A stretch of DNA of 15,061 bases from Candidatus Roizmanbacteria bacterium CG_4_9_14_0_8_um_filter_34_12 (GTDB lineage Bacteria > Patescibacteriota > Microgenomatia > UBA1406 > GWC2-37-13): positions 1-15,061 of the forward strand of contig PFTH01000172.1 in NCBI GenBank assembly GCA_002789465.1, read 5' to 3'. This document shows positions 1 through 6,570 of the stretch, piece after piece (the stretch's first letter is position 1; each line of letters opens with the position of its first letter). The translations under genes and the position numbers were made by a program. The notes under the pieces are model-generated. The model had not been told where the DNA came from. It did not search any database and saw nothing but the letters and a program-made list of their open reading frames with translations.

Positions 1-414
1 CTTGGCCGAACCAATTGGGAAGATGATGATTTTTGTGAACAAAACCCAAGTAAAAATTTACCAAATAATAGTTGTCTTATTAATACTAGTACCCAAAACC
101 CAACACCAATATTAACTTTAGTTCCGACGATGAAAATTATCAAAAAAATAACAAATATTGTTATATCCCCAAAACCACAAACTTCTTATTCGATCCAAAA
201 TAAAAATGTTTCTAGTTCTTATTTTCCAAACCAAACCTTTCCCCTCTCAATAAACGATAAAACGAATTATGAATCAAATGTTTTGGGATTAACCAGTGAT
301 TTTTCAACACAAATAAGACATCTTTCAATAATTAATTATCTAAGTTTTCTATCTATGTCATATTCTTTTTTGACTATTGGAGGAATTCTCGCTAAAATAA
401 AAAGATGGTCTTAA
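1..414 (+). CDS. C-terminal part of an exported, membrane-anchored protein (5' end outside window)
   Basis: Frame 1 is open from the first base to the TAA at 412-414, so this is probably the last 137 codons of a larger gene rather than a new gene at the ATG at 130. The visible part is rich in Asn, Ser, Thr, Pro and Gln, including a PTPILTLVPT stretch, as in extracellular linkers. Near the end comes a hydrophobic segment (about LSIINYLSFLSMSYSFLTIGGILA) followed by the basic tail KIKRWS, which fits a single C-terminal membrane anchor with the bulk outside the cell. No LPXTG sortase signal is seen. The segment VLGLTSDFSTQ at 280-312 resembles VLGLATDISIQ in the CAP protein two genes downstream. 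The stop overlaps the next start by 10 bp, suggesting an operon. The function cannot be named from this fragment. Confidence 0.6.
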   Translation, partial: LGRTNWEDDDFCEQNPSKNLPNNSCLINTSTQNPTPILTLVPTMKIIKKITNIVISPKPQTSYSIQNKNVSSSYFPNQTFPLSINDKTNYESNVLGLTSDFSTQIRHLSIINYLSFLSMSYSFLTIGGILAKIKRWS

Positions 415-803
415 AAAGAATTTTTTCGCATTATTTGCCTGTCTGTTCGTGGATGATTTTAATCTTTTATTTTTCTTCACAACAAAAAATTAGTGTTAGC
501 CCCACCTTTATTCTCAATTTTATTTTATTTAAATCACTTCACGTAATCGAATATGCAATATTATTTGCATTATGGTGTTGGGCAATTGCAAATAAAAAAA
601 ATTTTTTTACTCAAGAAACTTATCTTTGGGCGGGAATTACAACATTAATGTATGCAGTTTTTGATGAAATTCATCAAACCTTTATCCCAACTCGAGAAGG
701 AACAATGCGGGATGTGGCAATTGATGGAATTGGAATTATTATAATGTATATGTTTATCAATCAAAAAAATATTAAACAAATGATAAAAAAAATATGGCAA
801 TAA
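405..803 (+). CDS. VanZ-like family membrane protein
   Basis: This 132-residue protein has about four membrane segments (residues 8-24, 45-62, 72-88, 104-118). It carries the VanZ-family signature: a KSLHVIEYAIL segment (His46, Glu49) and DEIHQTFIPTREG (87-99) followed by two Asp residues (103, 107) before a last hydrophobic helix. VanZ of enterococci gives low-level teicoplanin resistance, but most family members have no defined role; an envelope function is the safest inference. The ATG at 405 overlaps the previous stop by 10 bp, and the end overlaps the CAP gene by 10 bp. A GGAGG at 379-383 lies 21 bp before the start, too far for a normal ribosome binding site. Length is normal for a compact VanZ-like protein. 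Family assignment is firm, biological role is not. Confidence 0.85.
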   Translation: MVLKRIFSHYLPVCSWMILIFYFSSQQKISVSPTFILNFILFKSLHVIEYAILFALWCWAIANKKNFFTQETYLWAGITTLMYAVFDEIHQTFIPTREGTMRDVAIDGIGIIIMYMFINQKNIKQMIKKIWQ

Positions 804-1705
804 AAGATCGTATCGCTCATTTTTTTGTTCCTAAAGAATCAAATAATTACCGCGCTAAGTCAATTAGCCTTGATTTTTTAGGAGTCTATTTATTAATTGC
901 TTTTTGTCTTACATTTGTAGTTAAAAATGGTTCTGTCCAGTTTAATCATGTTTTAGGTTTGGCAACTGATATTTCAATTCAAAAATTAATTCAACTTACA
1001 AATAATCAAAGACAGAAATATAATTTATCTAGCTTAAATTATAATGATAAATTAAGTCAGGCTGCACAAAAAAAAGCAGAGGACATGTTTGCAAAAAACT
1101 ATTGGGCACATTATGGACCTAATGGAATCGCACCATGGAATTTTATTATGGACTCTGGTTATCAGTATGAATATGCCGGAGAAAACCTTGCGAAAAATTT
1201 CCTTTTTTCCCAAGGGGTGGTTGATGCATGGATGGATTCCCCAACGCATCGTGCTAATGTCCTTAGAAAAGAATATTCTGATGTAGGATTTGCTGTGGTG
1301 AACGGGGTTTTGAATGGTGAAGAAACAACTTTGGTTGTGCAGATGTTTGGAAAACCGATGGCGAACTCATCTTTATTACCTATCAAAACTGCACAAGCTG
1401 CTAATCCGGTTTTACACCAAATTCCTCAAACCAATTTAAAAACGCAATCTATTGTAAACAATAATGTCATGACTCCACAACTTAGCTCAACTCAGTTGAA
1501 GGTTGATTTTAGCCTGATATTTTTTGGTTTACTAATAGTTCTTTTTGGGCTTGATCTTTATTTTGCCAGCCGAATGCATGTAATTAGAGTTTCCGGAAAA
1601 AGTTTAGCACATTTATTTTTTCTTGGCGCTTTTATTTTTGGAATTATGTTATTTATTTCACACGGTAATATACCTGACTATGCAGCTTTTATTAAACCAC
1701 ATTAA
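794..1705 (+). CDS. Membrane-anchored CAP (SCP/PR1-like) domain protein
   Basis: This 303-residue protein has a basic N terminus, one membrane helix (about 28-44), a CAP domain (about 64-190) and two C-terminal helices (about 237-258 and 271-289) separated by a short basic loop. That layout places the CAP domain outside the cell. CAP hallmarks are visible: the NNQR start of the first helix, YWAHYGPNG with His106, YAGENLA with Glu130, and AWMDSPTHRANVL with His152, so the His/Glu cavity residues are present. Bacterial CAP proteins are secreted or surface proteins of mostly unknown activity. The ATG at 794 overlaps the VanZ gene by 10 bp, and the end overlaps the next small gene by 26 bp. The linker at 190-235 is Gln/Asn/Ser-rich and probably disordered. 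Domain assignment is certain; no substrate can be given. Confidence 0.92.
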   Translation: MAIKDRIAHFFVPKESNNYRAKSISLDFLGVYLLIAFCLTFVVKNGSVQFNHVLGLATDISIQKLIQLTNNQRQKYNLSSLNYNDKLSQAAQKKAEDMFAKNYWAHYGPNGIAPWNFIMDSGYQYEYAGENLAKNFLFSQGVVDAWMDSPTHRANVLRKEYSDVGFAVVNGVLNGEETTLVVQMFGKPMANSSLLPIKTAQAANPVLHQIPQTNLKTQSIVNNNVMTPQLSSTQLKVDFSLIFFGLLIVLFGLDLYFASRMHVIRVSGKSLAHLFFLGAFIFGIMLFISHGNIPDYAAFIKPH

Positions 1706-1958
1706 ATCCGAAGTTCGTTTGCATTTATTTGACTATTTAGTTTTGATAATCGCAAGTGGACTATTCCTAGTACTATTGCAAATAGTCGTCTATTCTCGTT
1801 TTTATGTATTCCTGATTACTTTAGGATATTCGATTTTCTATATTATTTGGGGAACATATCACCATACTCGCAAATGCGATTTGCATCTCAAAAATGTGTT
1901 AGAATATATTATTATTGGATTTATTGTTATATTATTTTCTGTAATTATATTTTACTGA
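1680..1958 (+). CDS. Small integral membrane protein, unknown function
   Basis: I start this 92-residue protein at the ATG at 1680, giving a 26-bp overlap with the CAP gene. An ATG in the same frame at 1623 would lie deeper in the CAP gene and only add residues read from its last membrane helix. The protein has three hydrophobic segments: YLVLIIASGLFLVLLQIVVY, a middle one around FLITLGYSIFYIIWG, and LEYIIIGFIVILFSVIIFY at the very C terminus. A polar loop TYHHTRKCDLHLK lies before the last helix, with two His and one Cys. It stops in TGA one base before the next ATG, so it is almost certainly co-transcribed. I do not recognise a family. Tight packing between two solid genes and the coherent membrane pattern support it being real. 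Confidence 0.65.
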   Translation: MQLLLNHIKSEVRLHLFDYLVLIIASGLFLVLLQIVVYSRFYVFLITLGYSIFYIIWGTYHHTRKCDLHLKNVLEYIIIGFIVILFSVIIFY

Positions 1959-1959
1959 T

Positions 1960-2703
1960 ATGAAAGGTGTAATTTTAGCTGGTGGATTAGGGACACGTCT
2001 TTATCCACTTACATACGCAACAAATAAACATTTACTTCCTGTGTATAACAAACCAATGATCTATTACCCAGTTCAAACTCTTGTTAATGCTGGAATTAAA
2101 GAAATTTTAATAGTGGTTTCTGGTCCTCATTCTGGTCATTTTATTAATGTTTTAAAAAACGGAAAAGAACTTGGAATTAAACACTTAGAATATGCTTATC
2201 AAGAAAAAGCAAATGGTGGCATTGCAGACGCACTGGCACTTGCTAAAGATTTTGCTGATAAACAACCAATCACTGTGATTCTTGGAGATAACACAACCGA
2301 TGCGGATATAAGTGACGGAGTAAACAAATTTAAAGATGGAGCTCTTGTTTTTTTAAAAAAAGTTGTTGATCCATATCGTTTTGGAGTAGCACGTTTTGAC
2401 CCTATAAACGAAGGAAAAATTGTGGAAATTATCGAGAAACCAAAAAACCCTCCATCTGACTTTGCAGTTACTGGTCTTTATATTTATGATCAGCAAGTGT
2501 TTGAATTTATTCGAGGTTGTGATCCAAATTATATTGGACGAGGTGAATTAGAAATTACACAAGTTAATAACTTTTATATTAATAAACAAATGCTTCGTTG
2601 GGCAAAATTAAATGGTCATTGGCTTGACGCAGGAACATTTGATACTCTATTAGCAGCCAATCAATATTGGGCAAAAAAATTAATTAATATTAAAAAAATA
2701 TAA
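1960..2703 (+). CDS. RmlA-type sugar-1-phosphate nucleotidyltransferase, short form
   Basis: This 247-residue soluble enzyme belongs to the family that joins a nucleoside triphosphate and a hexose-1-phosphate to give NDP-sugar and pyrophosphate, typically dTDP-glucose for RmlA. The sequence shows GGLGTRLYPLT (8-18), the sugar-phosphate segment KHLLPVYNKPMIYYP (23-37), LGDN with metal ligand Asp110, EKPKNPPSDFAVTGLYIYD (159-177), RGELEITQVNN (194-204) and GHWLDAGTFDTL with a second likely metal ligand Asp223. It is about 45 residues shorter than classical RmlA and lacks the C-terminal helical extension used for tetramer contacts and allosteric control, so regulation and base preference are uncertain. 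No rmlB, rmlC or rmlD is visible. Its place among envelope genes suggests it supplies activated sugar for a surface glycan. The start follows the previous stop by one base. Confidence 0.88.
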   Translation: MKGVILAGGLGTRLYPLTYATNKHLLPVYNKPMIYYPVQTLVNAGIKEILIVVSGPHSGHFINVLKNGKELGIKHLEYAYQEKANGGIADALALAKDFADKQPITVILGDNTTDADISDGVNKFKDGALVFLKKVVDPYRFGVARFDPINEGKIVEIIEKPKNPPSDFAVTGLYIYDQQVFEFIRGCDPNYIGRGELEITQVNNFYINKQMLRWAKLNGHWLDAGTFDTLLAANQYWAKKLINIKKI

Positions 2704-2711
2704 TAAATCTT

Positions 2712-2969
2712 ATGGACTCAACACAATTATTACTAACAATAATTTTAACAGTTTCAACAATTCTTGCAATAATTATTGGAATACAACTTATCTTTGTTTT
2801 AAAAGAATTAAGAAAAGCATTATTAAACGTTAACAAAGTTGTTAGTGGATTAGAATCGGTTAGCGTTGGAATTGAAAATGAATTTTCCGAAGTATTAGGA
2901 TTTGTAAAAGGTTTACGGAATATATTTAAGATAATTGATAATTTGAATCGTAAAAAAAATGAAAAATAA
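2712..2969 (+). CDS. Small single-pass membrane protein, DUF948-like
   Basis: This 85-residue protein has an N-terminal membrane helix (about residues 5-30) followed by an amphipathic, charged helical region (31-75) and a lysine-rich end (RKKNEK). This is the architecture of DUF948 proteins, small membrane proteins found with YtxH-like partners in Gram-positive bacteria. The similarity is of layout and composition; I see no decisive motif. It begins 8 bp after the RmlA-type gene and overlaps the following YtxH-like gene by 11 bp, which supports the pairing. A role in the envelope or in stress is only an inference from such pairs. Confidence 0.65.
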   Translation: MDSTQLLLTIILTVSTILAIIIGIQLIFVLKELRKALLNVNKVVSGLESVSVGIENEFSEVLGFVKGLRNIFKIIDNLNRKKNEK

Positions 2970-3240
2970 ACAAGTAACACATATAAACCACGGAAATTTT
3001 TGGACTGGCTTTAGTCTTGGAAGTATTCTGGCATTGATCGCTCTTTATGCCTTTGGAACAAAAAAAGGACGTAATTATTTACAAAAAATTATTAGTGTGG
3101 CAGAAAATTGGGAAGATCATTTAGAGATATTAGTGAAAGAAGTTGAGGATGTTGTTAAAAATCGGAAACAAGAGAATAAAGGGGAAAATTCAGATTTCGT
3201 TGGACAACTTTTAGACAAAATTAAATCTAAAAGTAATTAA
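2959..3240 (+). CDS. YtxH-like small membrane protein
   Basis: The 93-residue product has a Gly-rich membrane helix (FWTGFSLGSILALIALYAFG, residues 14-33) directly followed by GTKKGRNYLQKI, the arrangement seen in YtxH-family proteins, where a glycine-zipper-like helix is followed by a small, basic G-x-x-x-R segment. Residues 45-70 form a charged helix and the tail is Lys/Glu-rich and probably flexible. YtxH proteins are general-stress or cell-surface associated in Bacillus; the molecular function is not known. It overlaps the preceding gene by 11 bp and is the last gene before the rpoBC promoter and the hairpin at 3298, which could end this operon. Confidence 0.7.
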   Translation: MKNKQVTHINHGNFWTGFSLGSILALIALYAFGTKKGRNYLQKIISVAENWEDHLEILVKEVEDVVKNRKQENKGENSDFVGQLLDKIKSKSN

Positions 3241-3254
3241 TAAAATAACTTTAC

Positions 3255-3283
3255 TTGACAAAAATCAATCGGCGTGATATATT
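3255..3283 (+). promoter_or_regulatory. Housekeeping-type promoter for rpoB
   Basis: A perfect -35 hexamer TTGACA (3255-3260) is separated by exactly 17 bp from TATATT (3278-3283), one mismatch from the -10 consensus. Transcription would start near 3290, about 63 bp before the rpoB ATG. It lies in the only sizeable gap before the rpoBC block, and is the best sigma-70-type promoter I found in the window. It starts 15 bp after the YtxH-like gene ends. Confidence 0.8.
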
Positions 3284-3297
3284 TGTTAAGTTTTTTT

Positions 3298-3320
3298 ACT
3301 CCCTATTAAATGGGAGTTTT
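3298..3320 (+). terminator. Terminator-like hairpin directly downstream of the rpoB promoter
   Basis: ACTCCC (3298-3303) and GGGAGT (3312-3317) form a 6-bp perfect stem with an 8-nt loop, followed by TTT and then ATTG. This looks like a short intrinsic terminator for the upstream envelope operon. Because it lies inside the rpoB transcript, from about +9 to +28, it could also act as an attenuator or as a protective 5' stem. The U-run is short, so strength is uncertain. Confidence 0.55.
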
Positions 3321-3352
3321 ATTGTTATCTAATATATTGTGCTTCTATTCCG

Positions 3353-6300
3353 ATGACAACCTCAAATAAAACCCAATCACCCAAAGAAATCCTACTTGGA
3401 ACAGAGGAATCGGAAATTAAAAAAATTAATTTAATAGAAGTTCAAAAAGATTCTTGGAACAGATTTTTAACGAGAGACCTTAAAGAAACACTACAAGACT
3501 TCTTTCCAATTGATGACTATAGCGGTAAAAAATTTACTCTTTATTTTGAAAATTTAACAATAGGAGAACCTCATTTTCCGTTGCCACTTTGTCAACAAAA
3601 AAAACTCACATATGAAACGCCTGTATATGCAAGATTAAATTTAGTCAATAAGAAAACAGGTACACAAAAAAAACAAGATGTCTATGTTTTTAATTTACCT
3701 AAAATGACTAATAAAGGAACGTTTATTGTTAATGGAATTGAACGCGCAATAATTAGTCAGATAGCTCGATCTCCAGGTGTATATTTTACCGCTCAAATTG
3801 ATAAAAGTACTGGTCAAACATTATATAATGCAGAAATTCGCCCTTATATTGGTGCGTGGCTTGATTTAACAATCAACAAAAATGGTCTTCTGGAAATGAA
3901 GATAAATAAAAAAAGAAAATTTTTAGCGTCCGTGTTATTAAAGGTATTTAAGGGTCAATCAAATAATCAATTATTGGAGGAGTTTGCTGATATAGATAAG
4001 GATTTATTGGAAAAATATATTATTCCAACTTTTAAAAAGGATCGTTCAAAAAATGAAGATGAAGCAGTTCTTGAATTTTATAGAAAAGTTAAACCAGGTG
4101 AACCTTTAGTACTTGAAAACGCATATGAAACCCTCAATTCACTACTTTTCAACCCGAGAAAATATACGATGATGGCTGTAGGGCGTTATAAAATTAATAA
4201 AAAACTTGATTTAAATCTCGAAATTAAAAAAGAAAATCTTGTATTAACGAAGCAAGATATTATATCAACAATTAAGTATTTGGTTAATTTGACAAAAGGC
4301 CGTGGTGAATTTGACAATATTGATCATTTAGGCAACCGTCGACTTAGAACCGTAGGAGAATTAATTAGCATGTATGGAATTAGAATCGGGATGCTTAGAA
4401 CTGAAAAAGAAATAAAAGAGCGAATGAGTTTAGTCGCGAACGATATTAATCCTACGCCAGCACAGATTGTTAACTCAAAGCCAGTGATTATGGCGATAAA
4501 TTCTTTTTATCGCACAAGTCAACTTTCAACAATCGTTGATCAAACAAATCCGCTTTCTGAATTAGACAATATGCGTCGAGTCACTGTAGGTGGACCAGGA
4601 GGTATTGAAAAAGAGCGCGCATCATTTTCAATTAGAGATATTTCCTCTTCTCAATACGGTCGCATCTGCCCAATTAGATCTCCAGAAGGACCTAATATTG
4701 GAGTTGTAATATATTTAGCACTATATAGTCGAGTAAATAAATACGGATTATTAGAAACTCCATATAAAAAAGTGCTCAAAGAAAAGATTAATGGAAAGAT
4801 ACGGATAAAAATTACTGATGAAATTGTTTATCTACAAGCTGATGATGAAGAGAAGTTTTATATTACATCGTCTTCAAACTTAGAAATAGACAATAAGGGA
4901 TACTTAATAGCCGACTCTTTAGTAGCCCGTCATGAAGGAGAAATAATTGAAATTAACACAGAAAAAATTAATTATATCGATATTTCTCCTCGACAAGTTC
5001 TTGGTGCGTCAGCAACGTTAATTCCTTTTCTTCAAAATGACGACGCTTCCCGTGCTTTAATGGGAACTCACATGCAATGTCAAGCTGTTCCTTTGGTTAA
5101 ACCTCAAGCACCGTTAGTTGGAACAAATATGGAAAAAACAATATCAAAGGCTTTAAACAGGACAATTATAGCGCCTGAAGATGGAATAATATCTTTTATA
5201 GATGCAAATAAAGTAATTTTAAACGGTAAAAGTGGAAAAAAATATAATTTTGAATTAGAACGTTTTCGAAAAACGAATAAAGATTTATGCTTTGATCAAC
5301 ATCCAAAAGTTTCTCCAGAACAAAAAGTTAAGAAAAATGACCTTTTAGTTGACGGACCAGCAACAGATAATGGAAAACTCGCTCTCGGAAAAAACTTAGT
5401 AATTGCATACACCTCACTTGATGGTTTAGGATACGAAGATGGTTTTGTTATTTCTGAACGCCTAATTAAAGATGATGTTTTCACATCAATTAGTAGCGAA
5501 GAATTTATTGCAGATCTCGTCGACACTAAGTTAGGACCAGAAGAGCTAACTAGAGATATTCCAAATGTCAGAGAAGAAATATTACAAAATTTAGATAAAG
5601 AGGGTTTAGTAGTTTTAGGAACAGCTGTTAAGGGTGGCGATGTACTAATTGGTAAAGTTGCGCCAAAGGGTGAAAAAGAATTAACCGCAGAAGAAAGATT
5701 ACTTCGAGCAATTTTTGGTGAAAAAGCCAAAGATGTAAAAGATACTTCTTTACGCATTCCTTACGGAAAAAGAGGAGTAGTGGTTAATATCGAGACTATT
5801 GATAGTAAAAAAGACCCAAATGAATTAGAACCAAGTATTATTAAACGTATTTTAGTTAATACTTCTCAAATCCGAAAAATTGCTATCGGAGACAAACTTG
5901 CAGGTCGTCATGGTAATAAAGGTGTCATATCAAAAATACTACCAGAATACGACATGCCATATTTATCAGACGGTACACCAGTTGACGTTATTTTATCTCC
6001 GCTTTCAGTCTTATCTAGAATGAACTTAGGACAATTTTTCGAAGCATTATTGGGTATAATAGCATATAAAAATAATTTAAATATAAACGCTCCGGTTTTT
6101 GAAAAAATAAAGGAAGATTTTATTATTAATGAACTAAAAAAGCTTCATTGGCCACTTGATGGAAAAGTAACTTTATATGACGGAAAGTCAAGTCAACCAT
6201 TTGATAGAAAAATTCTCGTTGGAAATGGATATATTATGAAATTGATTCACATGGTTGAGGATAAGTTTCATACCCGTTCCGTTGGCCCTTATTCATTAGT

Positions 6301-6565
6301 GACACAACAACCGCTCGGAGGAAAATCGCAAATGGGCGGACAAAGATTTGGAGAAATGGAAGTATGGGCATTAGAATCACACCGCGTTCCAACTGTTTTA
6401 CAAGAAATGCTCACTATTAAAAGTGATGATGTTCGCGGAAGAACGAAAGCCTTTGAATCAATTATTAAAGGTTTAGAGATTCCTCAATCAAACGTACCAG
6501 AATCATTCCATGTTTTACTAAAAGAGTTAAACGCATTAGGATTATCAATTGATTATATTAAATAA
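3353..6565 (+). CDS. rpoB: DNA-directed RNA polymerase subunit beta
   Basis: This is a complete 1070-residue beta subunit, shorter than the 1342 of E. coli, consistent with lack of the large lineage-specific inserts. Visible conserved blocks are the protrusion/lobe start (RSPGVYF around 139-145), the rifampicin region NPLSELDNMRRVTVGGPGG (399-417), RICPIRSPEGPNIG (437-450), ASRALMG before the conserved MQxQAVPL block, GDKLAGRHGNKGVIS, SRMNLGQ, and the C-terminal PLGGKSQMGGQRFGEMEVWALE. Compared with E. coli, core rifampicin contacts are changed: Gln513 to Thr393, His526 to Asn406 and Ser531 to Thr411, while Asp516 (Asp396) and Arg529 (Arg409) are kept. The ATG at 3353 gives a typical N terminus; no Shine-Dalgarno is seen. 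It has its own promoter and rpoC follows after 5 bp. rplJ/rplL are not upstream. Confidence 0.98.
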   Translation: MTTSNKTQSPKEILLGTEESEIKKINLIEVQKDSWNRFLTRDLKETLQDFFPIDDYSGKKFTLYFENLTIGEPHFPLPLCQQKKLTYETPVYARLNLVNKKTGTQKKQDVYVFNLPKMTNKGTFIVNGIERAIISQIARSPGVYFTAQIDKSTGQTLYNAEIRPYIGAWLDLTINKNGLLEMKINKKRKFLASVLLKVFKGQSNNQLLEEFADIDKDLLEKYIIPTFKKDRSKNEDEAVLEFYRKVKPGEPLVLENAYETLNSLLFNPRKYTMMAVGRYKINKKLDLNLEIKKENLVLTKQDIISTIKYLVNLTKGRGEFDNIDHLGNRRLRTVGELISMYGIRIGMLRTEKEIKERMSLVANDINPTPAQIVNSKPVIMAINSFYRTSQLSTIVDQTNPLSELDNMRRVTVGGPGGIEKERASFSIRDISSSQYGRICPIRSPEGPNIGVVIYLALYSRVNKYGLLETPYKKVLKEKINGKIRIKITDEIVYLQADDEEKFYITSSSNLEIDNKGYLIADSLVARHEGEIIEINTEKINYIDISPRQVLGASATLIPFLQNDDASRALMGTHMQCQAVPLVKPQAPLVGTNMEKTISKALNRTIIAPEDGIISFIDANKVILNGKSGKKYNFELERFRKTNKDLCFDQHPKVSPEQKVKKNDLLVDGPATDNGKLALGKNLVIAYTSLDGLGYEDGFVISERLIKDDVFTSISSEEFIADLVDTKLGPEELTRDIPNVREEILQNLDKEGLVVLGTAVKGGDVLIGKVAPKGEKELTAEERLLRAIFGEKAKDVKDTSLRIPYGKRGVVVNIETIDSKKDPNELEPSIIKRILVNTSQIRKIAIGDKLAGRHGNKGVISKILPEYDMPYLSDGTPVDVILSPLSVLSRMNLGQFFEALLGIIAYKNNLNINAPVFEKIKEDFIINELKKLHWPLDGKVTLYDGKSSQPFDRKILVGNGYIMKLIHMVEDKFHTRSVGPYSLVTQQPLGGKSQMGGQRFGEMEVWALESHRVPTVLQEMLTIKSDDVRGRTKAFESIIKGLEIPQSNVPESFHVLLKELNALGLSIDYIK

Positions 6566-6570
6566 CAATT

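Noticed and set aside
5296..5757. 153-codon open frame on the - strand inside rpoB
   Set aside because: It is antisense to a strongly conserved part of rpoB, has Ser/Pro-rich composition typical of a shadow frame, and shows no domain.
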